Assembly: GCF_009497655.1 (NCBI RefSeq)
Contig: NZ_CP023317.1
Location: 1,455,501-1,519,500 of the forward strand
Origin: Priestia megaterium
GTDB lineage: Bacteria; Bacillota; Bacilli; Bacillales; Bacillaceae_H
Reading direction: 5' to 3'
Length of the DNA stretch: 64,000 bases
The position numbers and the translations under genes were made by a program. This document shows, one piece after another, positions 14,890 to 24,426 of the stretch (positions within the stretch are counted from its first letter, which is position 1; the number at the start of each line of letters is the position of its first letter). Under the pieces are notes generated by a model. It did not search any database, was not told the DNA's origin, and saw nothing but the letters and a program-made list of their open reading frames with translations.

Positions 14890-17800
14890 TTGAGTATAAA
14901 TTATCAGAAATTAAAAAGCATGGTGGATCATTACCAAATATTTGATCTAGTAGCGTATATAACAGAAGAAGTACAAAGCCTTCAACCAAAGAGCCTTGCG
15001 GGGATTGTGAAAGAATGGTTAACAAACTTACAAACGGAAGAAGAGCTGTACGAGCTTATCCGCTTTTGTGATGAGGCTTTATTAAATCGTGTAAGCCGAA
15101 TGTTAACGACATATGGCTATCGTCGATTTGGCTCGATTCGAATGGTGACTCTTTATTGCGATGATCTCCTGCGCGAAGGAAAGATACTCGACGCTGATGA
15201 TAGACTTTCTTTATTAATTTCTCAGCTGGATATGGAATCAGTTAAAGAGGAACAGCTTGAGAAAATCTATTTTTTAAAGGTAAGAATTCTTTTAGAAATG
15301 AAACAAGTGGATGAAGCTTCTAAGTGGATGAAACAAGTAACGTCACATAATCAAAAGGGTATGGCTGACAGATGGGGATATTTTTATTTGCAGCTCAACG
15401 ACAGAATGAAAGCTGAAGCCTGCTTAAAAGAAGGAACAGCATATAAGGAGAATGGAGATTTTTGCTATGCAATGCTCGCGGACTTATATGCGTATGAAGG
15501 GAAGCATGAACAATCGCTTGAAACAATTAACGAGGCTATTGTTCGCTATCCACAGCTTCCGTCTTTATATATGGATAAAGTGATGCGATTAAAAGATTTG
15601 AAAGAGTATTCTCTCTTGCTTGAAACGATTGAATTTATCGACTCAAAGTTACCCTATCACGATTATCAAGATTTTTTTACGCTGCTGCGCGCCGACATTT
15701 ATTTTGAACAGCAGCAGAAATCTCAGCTTATGCATCTGCTCTCGACCAAGCGATGTTTAAAAGATTCACCTTATCAAAAATTAATCGGAAAGCATACAGA
15801 CGATAAATTCAGTACAATCAAGCTTCCGATTGTACCCATCGTTCAAAAAGATAATTATTGCGTGCCAGCCAGTATGAGTATGATGTTAAGGCTTTTACAT
15901 ACCGAAAAAACACAGGATGAGATTGGAACGCGTATTTACGGCGGCTTAGGATCCAAATTATCAACTGCGGTGAGCTACTTTGAATCTCTTGGCTTTGCAG
16001 CGATGTTTTTCACAGGCACAGTTGAACAGTTTAAAGAACTATTAGACAAAGGGCTGCCTATTTTGGTCAGTCTGGAATTTGAACAAGCTTCCCACGTTCA
16101 AGTTGTATTTGGCTACGATGATGAACTTGAACTTTTCCATGTACAAGATGCTAATTTTCTAAGTCCAACATATGTAGAATATAAAAATTTTGATCAGCAT
16201 TACGCTAATTCGGGGTTTTTATCAATTGTTGCTTCTAAAGCGGCAGCGGATCTCGCTTCACTTTCGAAAGAGCAAGATGAGTTTATCCGTCAGCTGTATG
16301 ACTTAATCGAACTAGTTGAAACGGATGAAGAGGCCCACATTAACGATCTCGTTTCTTTATTAAAAGCAAATGAGCATGTTCCATTTTCCGCTATTTACAG
16401 TATGAAGCATTTGTACAGAAAAGAGCATGAAGCCTATATTCGTACGTGTATTAATCATGTGTTAGAGAAATATAGCAATCATGATTATCTTAAGCTTCAC
16501 GCCGCATATGCCTTTTTTAAACTTGACGACAGTAAGGGAGCATCTTCCTTGTTACACCACATAGATAACAAAAAGCATAGCTCTTTTTATCACTATCTTA
16601 AAGGAAGAATTGCGCTGGATGAAGAGAAATATGATGAGGCTGTTGAAGCACTGCGCAGCTCGCTGCAATTAGACGTAGAACAACATTTGAACTGGAGCTA
16701 TTTAGCACTTGCATACATGTACCAAGGAAACCTCGAAAAGGCTTTTGAATGCTCGACTATTTCCTTAAATATGTATAGTGATGAATCTTATACACAAATC
16801 AATCACGGACTTATTTTAATGGAGAAAGAAAGATACGCAGAAGCCAGAAATGTTTTCGACGAGTTAGTAAAAGAAAATCCAAATGATGCGCACAGCTGGT
16901 TTGAAAGAGCACGTTGTGATGAACATTTAAAAAAGTTTCGTAAAGCTTACCGGGGATTTAAAGTAGCTAAACAGCTTTTGCCGACTGTTCCTTATCCATA
17001 TCTTTCGATAGCTGATTTGCTACAATATCAACTAGAAAAAACAGATGAAGCTGAAAGCTACCTCAAAGAAGGCATGAAGCATCTCCCGGGCGACATGACA
17101 ATTCGAGGAAGACTAGGCGATTTATACGTTGCGAATCAAAGGTACGAAGAAGCTATTGCTCTGTATAAAGAAGGCTTAAAAATAGAGGAAGATGCCCTTA
17201 TGTATTTGGGCTTATCTTATGCGTATCTAGAAACAGGTGAAGATTTAACGGCCGTTGATACGCTCACGCTTATTGCGCAGAAGTTTTCATCGAACAGCGA
17301 CGTCATGTTGGATGCAGGCAGCATGCTTTTAGATGCAGCAAAACAAAAGGAGCTAGACAATCAAACGTTAGAGTTTGGATTTGCTCTTTATGAAGAAGGA
17401 ATTCATTTTGCTCAAACAGCGTTAGATGAAGTGTTAGAAGCATATACGGGTTATTTAGAAGACACGGCGTTATTGACTCGTGGAATTAAGTTTTTAACTG
17501 CAGAACATCAAGAGCACCCTAATGAGATTTTGTACATGTGCTATTTAGGTATATTATACGAACAGGCCAAGCAGCTAACAAAAAGTGAGAAACTTTATCA
17601 TCAAGCGCTTCGTATCAAGCAAGATGCTTTGCCATATTATCGGCTAGGTGAAATATATCAATCAATGAATCGCATCACTGAAGCAAAAGAGGCCTTCCAA
17701 AAGTGCTTAACTCTTGATAAAACATTTGAAGCCGCTTGTATGAAGCTTGCCGAAATGGCTTGTGAAGAACAAAATCGAACGGCTGAAAGAAATTGGCTGC

Positions 17801-19095
17801 TTCAATGGATACAGCTGAATCCTATGGAAGTAAACGTTGAGCACGTAGCTTCACTTTGTGAAACAGAGAAAGAGTATGAAGAGCTGTTAGAGGTATTAAA
17901 GAGCGTAGAGGAAATTGTGCTGCCTCAATGGCTCGCTGACAGCCAGGCTCATGTGTATCGCCTAAAAGGAGACATTTCACAGGCTGAAGCGTATCTAGAG
18001 AAGGCTCTTGAACTAGATCCACAGAATGCAGCTATTCGCCATCATCAGGCAAAATGGCTCATCATGGAACAGAGATATGAAGAAGCTAGAAAAGTTCTTA
18101 CAGAGTTGCTAAGTGAGGATCCGGAAGATTACGCTCTATTTCAAACATTCATGTCTAGCTTTCCAAATGGAAAAAAACTGTCCGGGCTTACGGCAGATTT
18201 AAAAAAGATAAAAATGGAAAAACAAAGCAAAAGTTTGTTATTTAAAAACGCAGCCGAGGCTTTAAATGAGTATGCCGATTCGGTCGTAGAAGAGCAGCAA
18301 GGATCTATCTTCAAACGAAGCTTAGCAAAATTCAAAGCAAAAGCAAAAACGGTTACGCTGCTTGGCTTAACGATTGAATTGTATGAACTTTCCATAAAAA
18401 CGGATCGAAATAATAAAGAGGCTGTGCATGCATTTGCGGCTTTTTACGAAGAGAAAGGGTTGATTGAAGATAGCATCACCGTGCTGAAAAAATCGCTGCA
18501 TCAAAGCTGGGATTTTGATGTTGCCTATCATTTAGCCAATATACTCGTTAATATCCAAGAAAATGAACAGGCTGCACATGAAGCGCTAAACTTAGTTCAA
18601 AAACTTCTCAAACAGCAGCCAAATCATATAGATTTGCAGATATACCGGGCATTTATTTTGAGTAGCCTTGAAGAGGTAGAAAAATCAGAGGCTGCTTTTC
18701 AAGAATTACTTCAGCAGGAGATTTATCAGCCTGACATATATGCAGGACTAGCAAAACTGTATAATAAAACGGAACGTTATCATGAAACTGTTCAGCTTCT
18801 TCAAAAAGCAATTGAACAGCATCAAGAGTATGAAGGAATGTATACCGATTTAGGTATCGCGTATCATTTAGAAGGTGAAACAGAAGCAGCAGCTTCGCTT
18901 ATGATAACCAGAGTAGAAAGCGGAGACGAAGATCTTTTTATTCGCTATAACTTGGCATGCTATCTAGCTGTTCTTGGAAAAACCGTTTCTGCTCAGGAAG
19001 AGTTGGATTATGTTTTAGCGCACGATGAAACGGGAGAATTTTATGAAATGGCTATGGAAGACGATGAACTAAAAGGATTAACGGTAAAAAGGTAA
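14890..19095 (+). CDS. Giant TPR protein with embedded C39-like papain-fold domain
   Basis: The 1401 residues have no signal peptide or membrane segment, so the protein should be cytoplasmic. Residues 1-310 are helical repeats. Residues about 315-435 form a peptidase C39-like domain with Cys324 in DNYCVPASMSM, His402 in SHVQVVFGYD and Asp420 in VQDAN, an intact Cys-His-Asp set. The rest is a long array of TPR units, for example YHYLKGRIALDEEKYDEAVE and LYHQALRIKQDALPYYRLGE. It starts with TTG after AAGGTGG. It is monocistronic, ending in a strong terminator. A peptidase or peptide-binding role is possible; there is no ABC transporter or bacteriocin gene nearby. Confidence 0.85.
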   Translation: MSINYQKLKSMVDHYQIFDLVAYITEEVQSLQPKSLAGIVKEWLTNLQTEEELYELIRFCDEALLNRVSRMLTTYGYRRFGSIRMVTLYCDDLLREGKILDADDRLSLLISQLDMESVKEEQLEKIYFLKVRILLEMKQVDEASKWMKQVTSHNQKGMADRWGYFYLQLNDRMKAEACLKEGTAYKENGDFCYAMLADLYAYEGKHEQSLETINEAIVRYPQLPSLYMDKVMRLKDLKEYSLLLETIEFIDSKLPYHDYQDFFTLLRADIYFEQQQKSQLMHLLSTKRCLKDSPYQKLIGKHTDDKFSTIKLPIVPIVQKDNYCVPASMSMMLRLLHTEKTQDEIGTRIYGGLGSKLSTAVSYFESLGFAAMFFTGTVEQFKELLDKGLPILVSLEFEQASHVQVVFGYDDELELFHVQDANFLSPTYVEYKNFDQHYANSGFLSIVASKAAADLASLSKEQDEFIRQLYDLIELVETDEEAHINDLVSLLKANEHVPFSAIYSMKHLYRKEHEAYIRTCINHVLEKYSNHDYLKLHAAYAFFKLDDSKGASSLLHHIDNKKHSSFYHYLKGRIALDEEKYDEAVEALRSSLQLDVEQHLNWSYLALAYMYQGNLEKAFECSTISLNMYSDESYTQINHGLILMEKERYAEARNVFDELVKENPNDAHSWFERARCDEHLKKFRKAYRGFKVAKQLLPTVPYPYLSIADLLQYQLEKTDEAESYLKEGMKHLPGDMTIRGRLGDLYVANQRYEEAIALYKEGLKIEEDALMYLGLSYAYLETGEDLTAVDTLTLIAQKFSSNSDVMLDAGSMLLDAAKQKELDNQTLEFGFALYEEGIHFAQTALDEVLEAYTGYLEDTALLTRGIKFLTAEHQEHPNEILYMCYLGILYEQAKQLTKSEKLYHQALRIKQDALPYYRLGEIYQSMNRITEAKEAFQKCLTLDKTFEAACMKLAEMACEEQNRTAERNWLLQWIQLNPMEVNVEHVASLCETEKEYEELLEVLKSVEEIVLPQWLADSQAHVYRLKGDISQAEAYLEKALELDPQNAAIRHHQAKWLIMEQRYEEARKVLTELLSEDPEDYALFQTFMSSFPNGKKLSGLTADLKKIKMEKQSKSLLFKNAAEALNEYADSVVEEQQGSIFKRSLAKFKAKAKTVTLLGLTIELYELSIKTDRNNKEAVHAFAAFYEEKGLIEDSITVLKKSLHQSWDFDVAYHLANILVNIQENEQAAHEALNLVQKLLKQQPNHIDLQIYRAFILSSLEEVEKSEAAFQELLQQEIYQPDIYAGLAKLYNKTERYHETVQLLQKAIEQHQEYEGMYTDLGIAYHLEGETEAAASLMITRVESGDEDLFIRYNLACYLAVLGKTVSAQEELDYVLAHDETGEFYEMAMEDDELKGLTVKR

Positions 19096-19127
19096 AAAAA
19101 GAAGCTGAGTTTCAGCTTCTTTTTTTT
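19094..19127. terminator. Bidirectional terminator between the TPR gene and the NCS2 permease
   Basis: A 15-bp stem (7 A plus GAAGCTGA / TCAGCTTC plus 7 T) with a 3-nt loop, usable on both strands. Confidence 0.88.
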
Positions 19128-20430
19128 ATCCCTCTTTTGCATCTTGTCTTTTCAACGAAAGTGATTCGAAAATTTCCAGTGCAAGAATGATAATGGTACC
19201 AAGAACTAATCCATTGCTTAAAAACGTAGTAACTAAAGGAGGAAGTGTTGAAAAAGCTTGAGAAGGCAAAAACATAACCCCTATCCCCGACAGCAGCGCA
19301 ATACCTGCTTTTTTCATTGCTTTTTCGGGCTGTTTGGCATGCTTGAATTCTCCAATTCCAAGAGCCATCATACCTGTAAAAACAGGAAAGATTGCCGCGT
19401 ATCCGACGGCAGGAGGAAGAGCGGACATAATGGATGTTAAAGGGGTAAAGATACTCAGAAAAAGCAAAAGACACGATGCTACAATAAAAGGAACTCGGCT
19501 ATAAATATTTGTAGCTGAAATAAATCCACCGGAACCTGAAATAGGAACGGCACCGACACCTGAAAACAATCCTCCAAGCAGCTGGCTTATACCCGAAACC
19601 ATCCCGGAACGTTTAATATTGTCTTTTTCAATTTTTTCTCCTTTGTGTTTATAAACAGACTCAACAACACGAATAGAAGCGAGCATGTTTGTAATTAAAA
19701 TGAGTGTTACAAAAAAAGCAGTAACAACCATATTCCATTCAACGCGAGGAGCTCCGAATACAAACACTTTAGGTATGTAAAATAACTGCGCCTGAAATTC
19801 GATAGGTTTAGCTAACCCTAACATTGCAAATACTCCCCAGCCTACACCAATACTAATAATAATGCTGAGTTTATTTAACGTCCGGTGTGATAATAAATAA
19901 AAAGTCAGCAGCAAAATCGCAGCTGAAGTCAGCGCAATTGGAAGTTTAATAGCTGAATTCGTTTCTGTAATGCCAAACATTCCTTTTAAAAAGGAACCGC
20001 TGAGCTGCGTCACTAATAAAATTAAATATGTACCGGTAACCGTTGGAGTAAAGTATTTTGCTAGTTTATCAATGAGACCAAACAGGCTCATTAAAATAGC
20101 AATTATCCCGCTTATAAGAAGGGTGAACTGCAGCACGCGAAGCGTTTCGGAGTGAGAACCAAACAGAACGGTTCCAAGACTCGCATACAGAGAAAAGACG
20201 CCCCACCAAACGCCAGCTGGCCCTTCCATGATTGGGTATTTATGCCCTATAAATACCTGCAAGAGCCCGGATAAAGCCAAAATAAATAACGTTCGCTGTA
20301 AAAATTGAATAGAATCTGCTGCGTTTAAATGAAACTGAGAAGCAATTACAATAGGAACAATCATACTATTAGAAATCATAAATAAAAACCATTGTAGCGA
20401 AGCCATGGAAACTCGAAACATTCTTAACAC
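19126..20430 (-). CDS. NCS2 family uracil/xanthine-type permease
   Basis: The 434-residue protein has about 12-14 membrane segments and belongs to the nucleobase-cation symporters. Family pieces are EGPAGVWWGVFSLY in the first third and the region GAVPISGSGGFISATNIYSR, which holds the substrate-binding loop. It resembles B. subtilis YwdJ more than PbuX or PyrP, though I cannot rank these reliably. Upstream (20431-20673) I saw no purine riboswitch or antiterminator. The gene is single and convergent with the TPR gene. Substrate is probably a purine or pyrimidine base. Confidence 0.82.
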   Translation of the reverse strand: MLRMFRVSMASLQWFLFMISNSMIVPIVIASQFHLNAADSIQFLQRTLFILALSGLLQVFIGHKYPIMEGPAGVWWGVFSLYASLGTVLFGSHSETLRVLQFTLLISGIIAILMSLFGLIDKLAKYFTPTVTGTYLILLVTQLSGSFLKGMFGITETNSAIKLPIALTSAAILLLTFYLLSHRTLNKLSIIISIGVGWGVFAMLGLAKPIEFQAQLFYIPKVFVFGAPRVEWNMVVTAFFVTLILITNMLASIRVVESVYKHKGEKIEKDNIKRSGMVSGISQLLGGLFSGVGAVPISGSGGFISATNIYSRVPFIVASCLLLFLSIFTPLTSIMSALPPAVGYAAIFPVFTGMMALGIGEFKHAKQPEKAMKKAGIALLSGIGVMFLPSQAFSTLPPLVTTFLSNGLVLGTIIILALEIFESLSLKRQDAKEG

Positions 20431-20561
20431 CTCAATTAATGCCGACGAGCGGCTGAATGAACCAACAGGTTGCTCTATTATTTTACCATGGGATTTCCAA
20501 TTTGTAAGCGATATCTTGTTAAAAGGATGACGAGTAAAATGTCAAAAGATTCAATATATTG

Positions 20562-20590
20562 TTGTAAAAAGAAGAAAGATAATTTATAAT
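20562..20590 (+). promoter_or_regulatory. Sigma-A promoter of the dpp-ykf operon
   Basis: TTGTAA (20562-20567), 17 nt and a perfect TATAAT (20585-20590), about 85 nt before dppA. Confidence 0.72.
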
Positions 20591-20602
20591 TTTCTTACAA
20601 TT
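20588..20602. promoter_or_regulatory. CodY box of the dpp operon
   Basis: Matches AATTTTCWGAAAATT at 13 of 15 positions and covers the -10 and the transcription start, so bound CodY would block initiation. The dpp operon is a classic CodY target in B. subtilis. Confidence 0.7.
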
Positions 20603-20673
20603 ATAAATTATAAACATAAGAATAATTTATAATGCACTGACTAACAGTCAAGGAAGGAGGAGGGATAAGACAA

Positions 20674-21498
20674 ATGAAACTATACCTGTCGGTTGATATG
20701 GAAGGAATTACGGGACTCGTCGATCACACAAATGTTCTGCGAGAGAAAGAGAATTATGAAAGAAGCCGCAAAATAATGACGGATGAAGCGAATGCAGTCA
20801 TTTATGCAGGGTTTAGAGAAAAGTGCTCAGAAGTTGTGGTAAATGACAGTCATTCGAGTATGAATAATCTCCTTGTTGAACGGCTTCATCCAGAAACTCA
20901 GCTTATTTCAGGAAGCGTAAAACCATATTCAATGGTACAGGGATTAGATCAGACTTTTGATGGTGCTATGTTTCTAGGGTATCATGCTAAAGCATCCATG
21001 CCTGGTGTCATGTCTCATTCGATGATATTTGGTGCTCGCAATATGTACATAGACGATACGAATATTGGAGAGTTAGGCTTCAACGCATACGTCGCAGGCT
21101 ATTACGGCGTGCCAGTTTTAATGGTAGCCGGTGATGACCAAACGGCGCTGGAAGCACAGCAGCTTATTCCAAACGTGACGACTGCTATCGTCAAACAGGC
21201 CATTTCACGTTCTGCAGCCAAAACATTAACCCCTAAGAAAGCAGAACAATTACTTCAAGAAAAAACAGCCGCAGCTATTCAACACAAACACCTTGTTAAA
21301 CCTTTAATTCCACCTAAACATCCAACCTTACGAATAGAATTTGCAAACTACGGTCAAGCAGAGTGGGCGCATTTAATGCCGGGCACAGAAATTGAACCTG
21401 GAACGACGACCGTTCGGTTTCAAGCAAAAGATATTTTAGAAGCTTATCAGGCCATGCTTGTTATGACTGAATTAGCTACGCGCACAACATTCTGTTAG
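20674..21498 (+). CDS. dppA: D-aminopeptidase DppA (M55)
   Basis: This zinc D-aminopeptidase releases D-amino acids such as D-Ala from short peptides; the B. subtilis enzyme is a decamer. All residues known from that enzyme fall at the same positions here: Asp8, Glu10, His60, His104 and Glu133 for the metals, and catalytic His115. The protein has 274 residues, the normal length. AAGGAAGGAGGAGG precedes the ATG. It heads the dpp-ykf operon, where imported murein peptides would be its substrates in the cytoplasm. Confidence 0.95.
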   Translation: MKLYLSVDMEGITGLVDHTNVLREKENYERSRKIMTDEANAVIYAGFREKCSEVVVNDSHSSMNNLLVERLHPETQLISGSVKPYSMVQGLDQTFDGAMFLGYHAKASMPGVMSHSMIFGARNMYIDDTNIGELGFNAYVAGYYGVPVLMVAGDDQTALEAQQLIPNVTTAIVKQAISRSAAKTLTPKKAEQLLQEKTAAAIQHKHLVKPLIPPKHPTLRIEFANYGQAEWAHLMPGTEIEPGTTTVRFQAKDILEAYQAMLVMTELATRTTFC

Positions 21499-21512
21499 AA
21501 GGTGGGATAAAG

Positions 21513-22442
21513 GTGAAAAGTTATATTTTAAAGCGATTTTTATCCATGCTTGTTACGCTGTGGGTAATTGTGACCTTAACCTTCTTTTTAATGCATTCGA
21601 TTCCTGGATCTCCATTTAATGAAGAACGAGCGACAAGCGATGCAGTTCAAAAAAACTTGGAATCATTTTATCACTTAGATGAGCCCCTAGCTGTGCAATA
21701 TATTCTTTATTTAAAATCCATTGTTACCTTTGACTTTGGTCCTTCCATTAAACAGCCGTCTCAAACAGTTAACGACCTTCTAGGAAGAGGATTTCCCGTG
21801 TCATTTGAACTTGGAATGGTGACGTTAATTCTTGCAGTGATTTCCGGTATTACACTAGGCATTATCGCTGCTCTTAGAAGGAATGGAATAGTTGATTACA
21901 TTGCGATGAGCATAGCAGTTATCGGATTGTCGGTTCCAAATTTTGTTATGGCCACGTTGTTAATTCAACAGCTTTCTGTTAATTTTAAAATTTTACCTGC
22001 CGCTACGTGGACGAGCCCTTTACATATGATTCTTCCGACTCTAGCTCTTGCCACAGGTCCTATGGCTATTATTGCACGTTTGACTCGCTCAAGCATGATA
22101 GAAGTACTAACTCAAGATTATATTCGAACAGCGCGTGCAAAAGGGCTTTCGCCAGTGAAAATTGTATTTAAACACGCGCTTAGAAATGCTTTAATGCCTG
22201 TTATAACAGTTCTTGGAACGATTGCAGCCAGCGTATTAACCGGCACATTTGTTATTGAACAAATCTTTGCTATTCCTGGCATGGGAAAATATTTTGTGGA
22301 CAGTATTAATACGAGAGACTACCCCGTAATTATGGGCACTACGGTCTTTTACAGTTCGATTCTCATCATTATGCTTTTTTTAGTAGACATTGCTTACGGA
22401 ATACTTGATCCACGAATCAAACTGTATAAGAAGGAGGGATAA
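21513..22442 (+). CDS. dppB: Dipeptide ABC transporter permease DppB
   Basis: One of two inner-membrane channel subunits of the peptide importer. The 309 residues contain six membrane segments; the EAA loop that docks on the ATPase reads YIRTARAKGLSPVKI. The start is GTG after AAGGTGGGATAAA. It lies 14 bp after dppA, and dppC starts one base after its stop, so the three are tightly coupled. The sequence is of the DppB/OppB type with a long first periplasmic loop. Confidence 0.93.
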   Translation: MKSYILKRFLSMLVTLWVIVTLTFFLMHSIPGSPFNEERATSDAVQKNLESFYHLDEPLAVQYILYLKSIVTFDFGPSIKQPSQTVNDLLGRGFPVSFELGMVTLILAVISGITLGIIAALRRNGIVDYIAMSIAVIGLSVPNFVMATLLIQQLSVNFKILPAATWTSPLHMILPTLALATGPMAIIARLTRSSMIEVLTQDYIRTARAKGLSPVKIVFKHALRNALMPVITVLGTIAASVLTGTFVIEQIFAIPGMGKYFVDSINTRDYPVIMGTTVFYSSILIIMLFLVDIAYGILDPRIKLYKKEG

Positions 22443-22443
22443 C

Positions 22444-23382
22444 GTGCTGGAAAAACAGGAGTATAAGCAAATTCCTGATGAATGGTTTACCCCAAAGAAA
22501 AAAAACAAGTCTGAAGCCGAAGCAGTTGTAAGGCCGAGTCTTTCTTATTGGCATGATGCATGGCGCAGGCTTGTAAAAAACAAGTTGGCTATGCTGGGTC
22601 TCTTTTTTTTAGTCATTCTCGTTGTGATGGCTATATTCGGTCCTATGTTTTCACCGCACAGCGTAACGAAAGCTTCTTTTACAGAGCAAAACCTTCCTCC
22701 TTCAGCTAGTCATTGGTTTGGAACGGATGACTTAGGCAGAGATATGTACACTCGGACATGGTACGGGGCTAGAATCTCTTTATTCGTAGGACTGATGGCA
22801 GCGCTTATTGATTTTATCATCGGTGTCATTTACGGAGGGTTCTCAGGCTATAAAGGCGGAAAAACAGATAATGTCATGATGCGCATAATTGAAATTTTAT
22901 ACGGTCTTCCTTATCTATTAGTGGTAATTTTACTAATGGTAGTCATGGGACCCGGGCTTTCTACGATCATTGTGGCACTTTCCGTTACAGGTTGGATCGG
23001 GATGGCGAGAATTGTACGGGGGCAAGTATTGCAAATAAAAAACTATGAGTACGTGCTTGCATCCAAAACGTTTGGAACAAAAACTAGCCGTATCATTAAG
23101 CGGAACCTGCTTCCAAATACGATGGGACCGATTATCGTTCAAATGACACTAACCGTGCCAACTGCCATTTTTGCTGAAGCTTTTTTAAGCTTTTTAGGGC
23201 TGGGTGTACAGGCTCCTTATGCCAGCTGGGGAGTAATGGCAAACGATGGTTTATCAACGATTCTATCAGGCTATTGGTGGCGTTTGTTTTTTCCCGCTTT
23301 TTTTATTTCTCTTACCATGTTTGCTTTTAATGTCCTTGGAGACGGACTGCAAGATGCACTTGATCCGAAATTAAGGAGGTAA
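22444..23382 (+). CDS. dppC: Dipeptide ABC transporter permease DppC
   Basis: The second channel subunit has 312 residues, a cytoplasmic N-terminus (KQIPDEWFTPKKKNK), and six membrane segments. The EAA loop is YVLASKTFGTKTSRII. The frame is open from 22390 inside dppB, but AAGGAGGGATAAC places the start at GTG 22444. The motif HWFGTDDLGRDMYTR is typical of DppC/OppC. dppD follows after 4 bp. Confidence 0.93.
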   Translation: MLEKQEYKQIPDEWFTPKKKNKSEAEAVVRPSLSYWHDAWRRLVKNKLAMLGLFFLVILVVMAIFGPMFSPHSVTKASFTEQNLPPSASHWFGTDDLGRDMYTRTWYGARISLFVGLMAALIDFIIGVIYGGFSGYKGGKTDNVMMRIIEILYGLPYLLVVILLMVVMGPGLSTIIVALSVTGWIGMARIVRGQVLQIKNYEYVLASKTFGTKTSRIIKRNLLPNTMGPIIVQMTLTVPTAIFAEAFLSFLGLGVQAPYASWGVMANDGLSTILSGYWWRLFFPAFFISLTMFAFNVLGDGLQDALDPKLRR

Positions 23383-23386
23383 GCAA

Positions 23387-24385
23387 ATGGAAAAAATGAT
23401 CCAAATCAAAGACTTACACGTACAGTTTTCAACTTACGGAGGGCAAGTTCAAGCTGTAAGAGGCGTTAGTTTTGATTTACATAAAGGAGAAACCCTAGCG
23501 ATTGTAGGAGAGTCAGGGTGCGGAAAAAGCGTAACATCTCAAAGTATTATGAGGTTAATTCCGACACCTCCGGGCAGGATCACAAGCGGCTCTATTTTAT
23601 TTAAAGGCCAGGATTTAACAAAACTATCAGAAAAGAAAATGCGAGACATTCGAGGCGCTGATATTTCGATGATTTTTCAGGATCCTATGACTGCGCTTAA
23701 CCCAACTCTTCGCGTAGGTGAGCAAATTGCAGAAAATATTATGCAACATGAAAACATCTCAAAAGAAAAAGCCAAAGAAAAAGCATTTGAAATGCTGGAG
23801 CTAGTCGGAATTCCAAATCCTAAAGAACGCCTAAAGCAATATCCTCATGAATTTAGCGGGGGAATGAGACAGCGTATTGTCATTGCAATGGCCCTTGTAT
23901 GCAATCCCGAAGTGCTAATTGCTGATGAACCTACCACAGCTCTGGACGTCACGATACAAGCACAGATTTTAGAATTGTTTAAGGATATTCAGCAGAAAAC
24001 GGATGTCTCCATTGTTTTAATTACCCATGATTTAGGTGTAGTCGCTCAGGTAGCTGACCGTGTTGCCGTAATGTATGCAGGAAAGATTGTAGAAATTGGA
24101 ACAAGAAGAGACATCTTTTATACGCCGCAGCATCCGTATACAAAAGGATTGCTGCGTTCAGTTCCTCGGTTAGATTTATACGAAAGTGAGCTTGTGCCTA
24201 TTGCAGGATCACCTCCCGATTTATTTGCACCTCCATCCGGATGTTCGTTCGCACCTCGCTGTCCTTACGTAATGGAAGTGTGTGATCGCATGTATCCTGT
24301 ATCGACAAAGCTGAAAGAAAGTCACCAAGTGCACTGCTGGCTTCAAGATGAGAGAGCCCAAAAATTTGTAACAACTATAAGCTAG
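23387..24385 (+). CDS. dppD: Dipeptide ABC transporter ATPase DppD
   Basis: The 332-residue ATPase powers the peptide importer. It shows Walker A GESGCGKS, signature FSGGMRQR, Walker B with DEPTTALD, and the switch His in LITHDLGVV. The C-terminal oligopeptide-transporter extension carries a cysteine cluster (CSFAPRCPYVMEVC and a later HCWL), which in relatives holds an iron-sulphur cluster. AAGGAGGTAAGCA precedes the ATG. The partner ATPase is the distal ykfD. Confidence 0.94.
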   Translation: MEKMIQIKDLHVQFSTYGGQVQAVRGVSFDLHKGETLAIVGESGCGKSVTSQSIMRLIPTPPGRITSGSILFKGQDLTKLSEKKMRDIRGADISMIFQDPMTALNPTLRVGEQIAENIMQHENISKEKAKEKAFEMLELVGIPNPKERLKQYPHEFSGGMRQRIVIAMALVCNPEVLIADEPTTALDVTIQAQILELFKDIQQKTDVSIVLITHDLGVVAQVADRVAVMYAGKIVEIGTRRDIFYTPQHPYTKGLLRSVPRLDLYESELVPIAGSPPDLFAPPSGCSFAPRCPYVMEVCDRMYPVSTKLKESHQVHCWLQDERAQKFVTTIS

Positions 24386-24426
24386 ATTTATAGATGAATA
24401 GAGAACTTATGAAAGAGGGGGAAACA

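Noticed and set aside
20431-20673. Search for a purine riboswitch or T-box between the permease and dppA
   Set aside because: No conserved riboswitch core or antiterminator was seen; only the CodY box and promoter are present.
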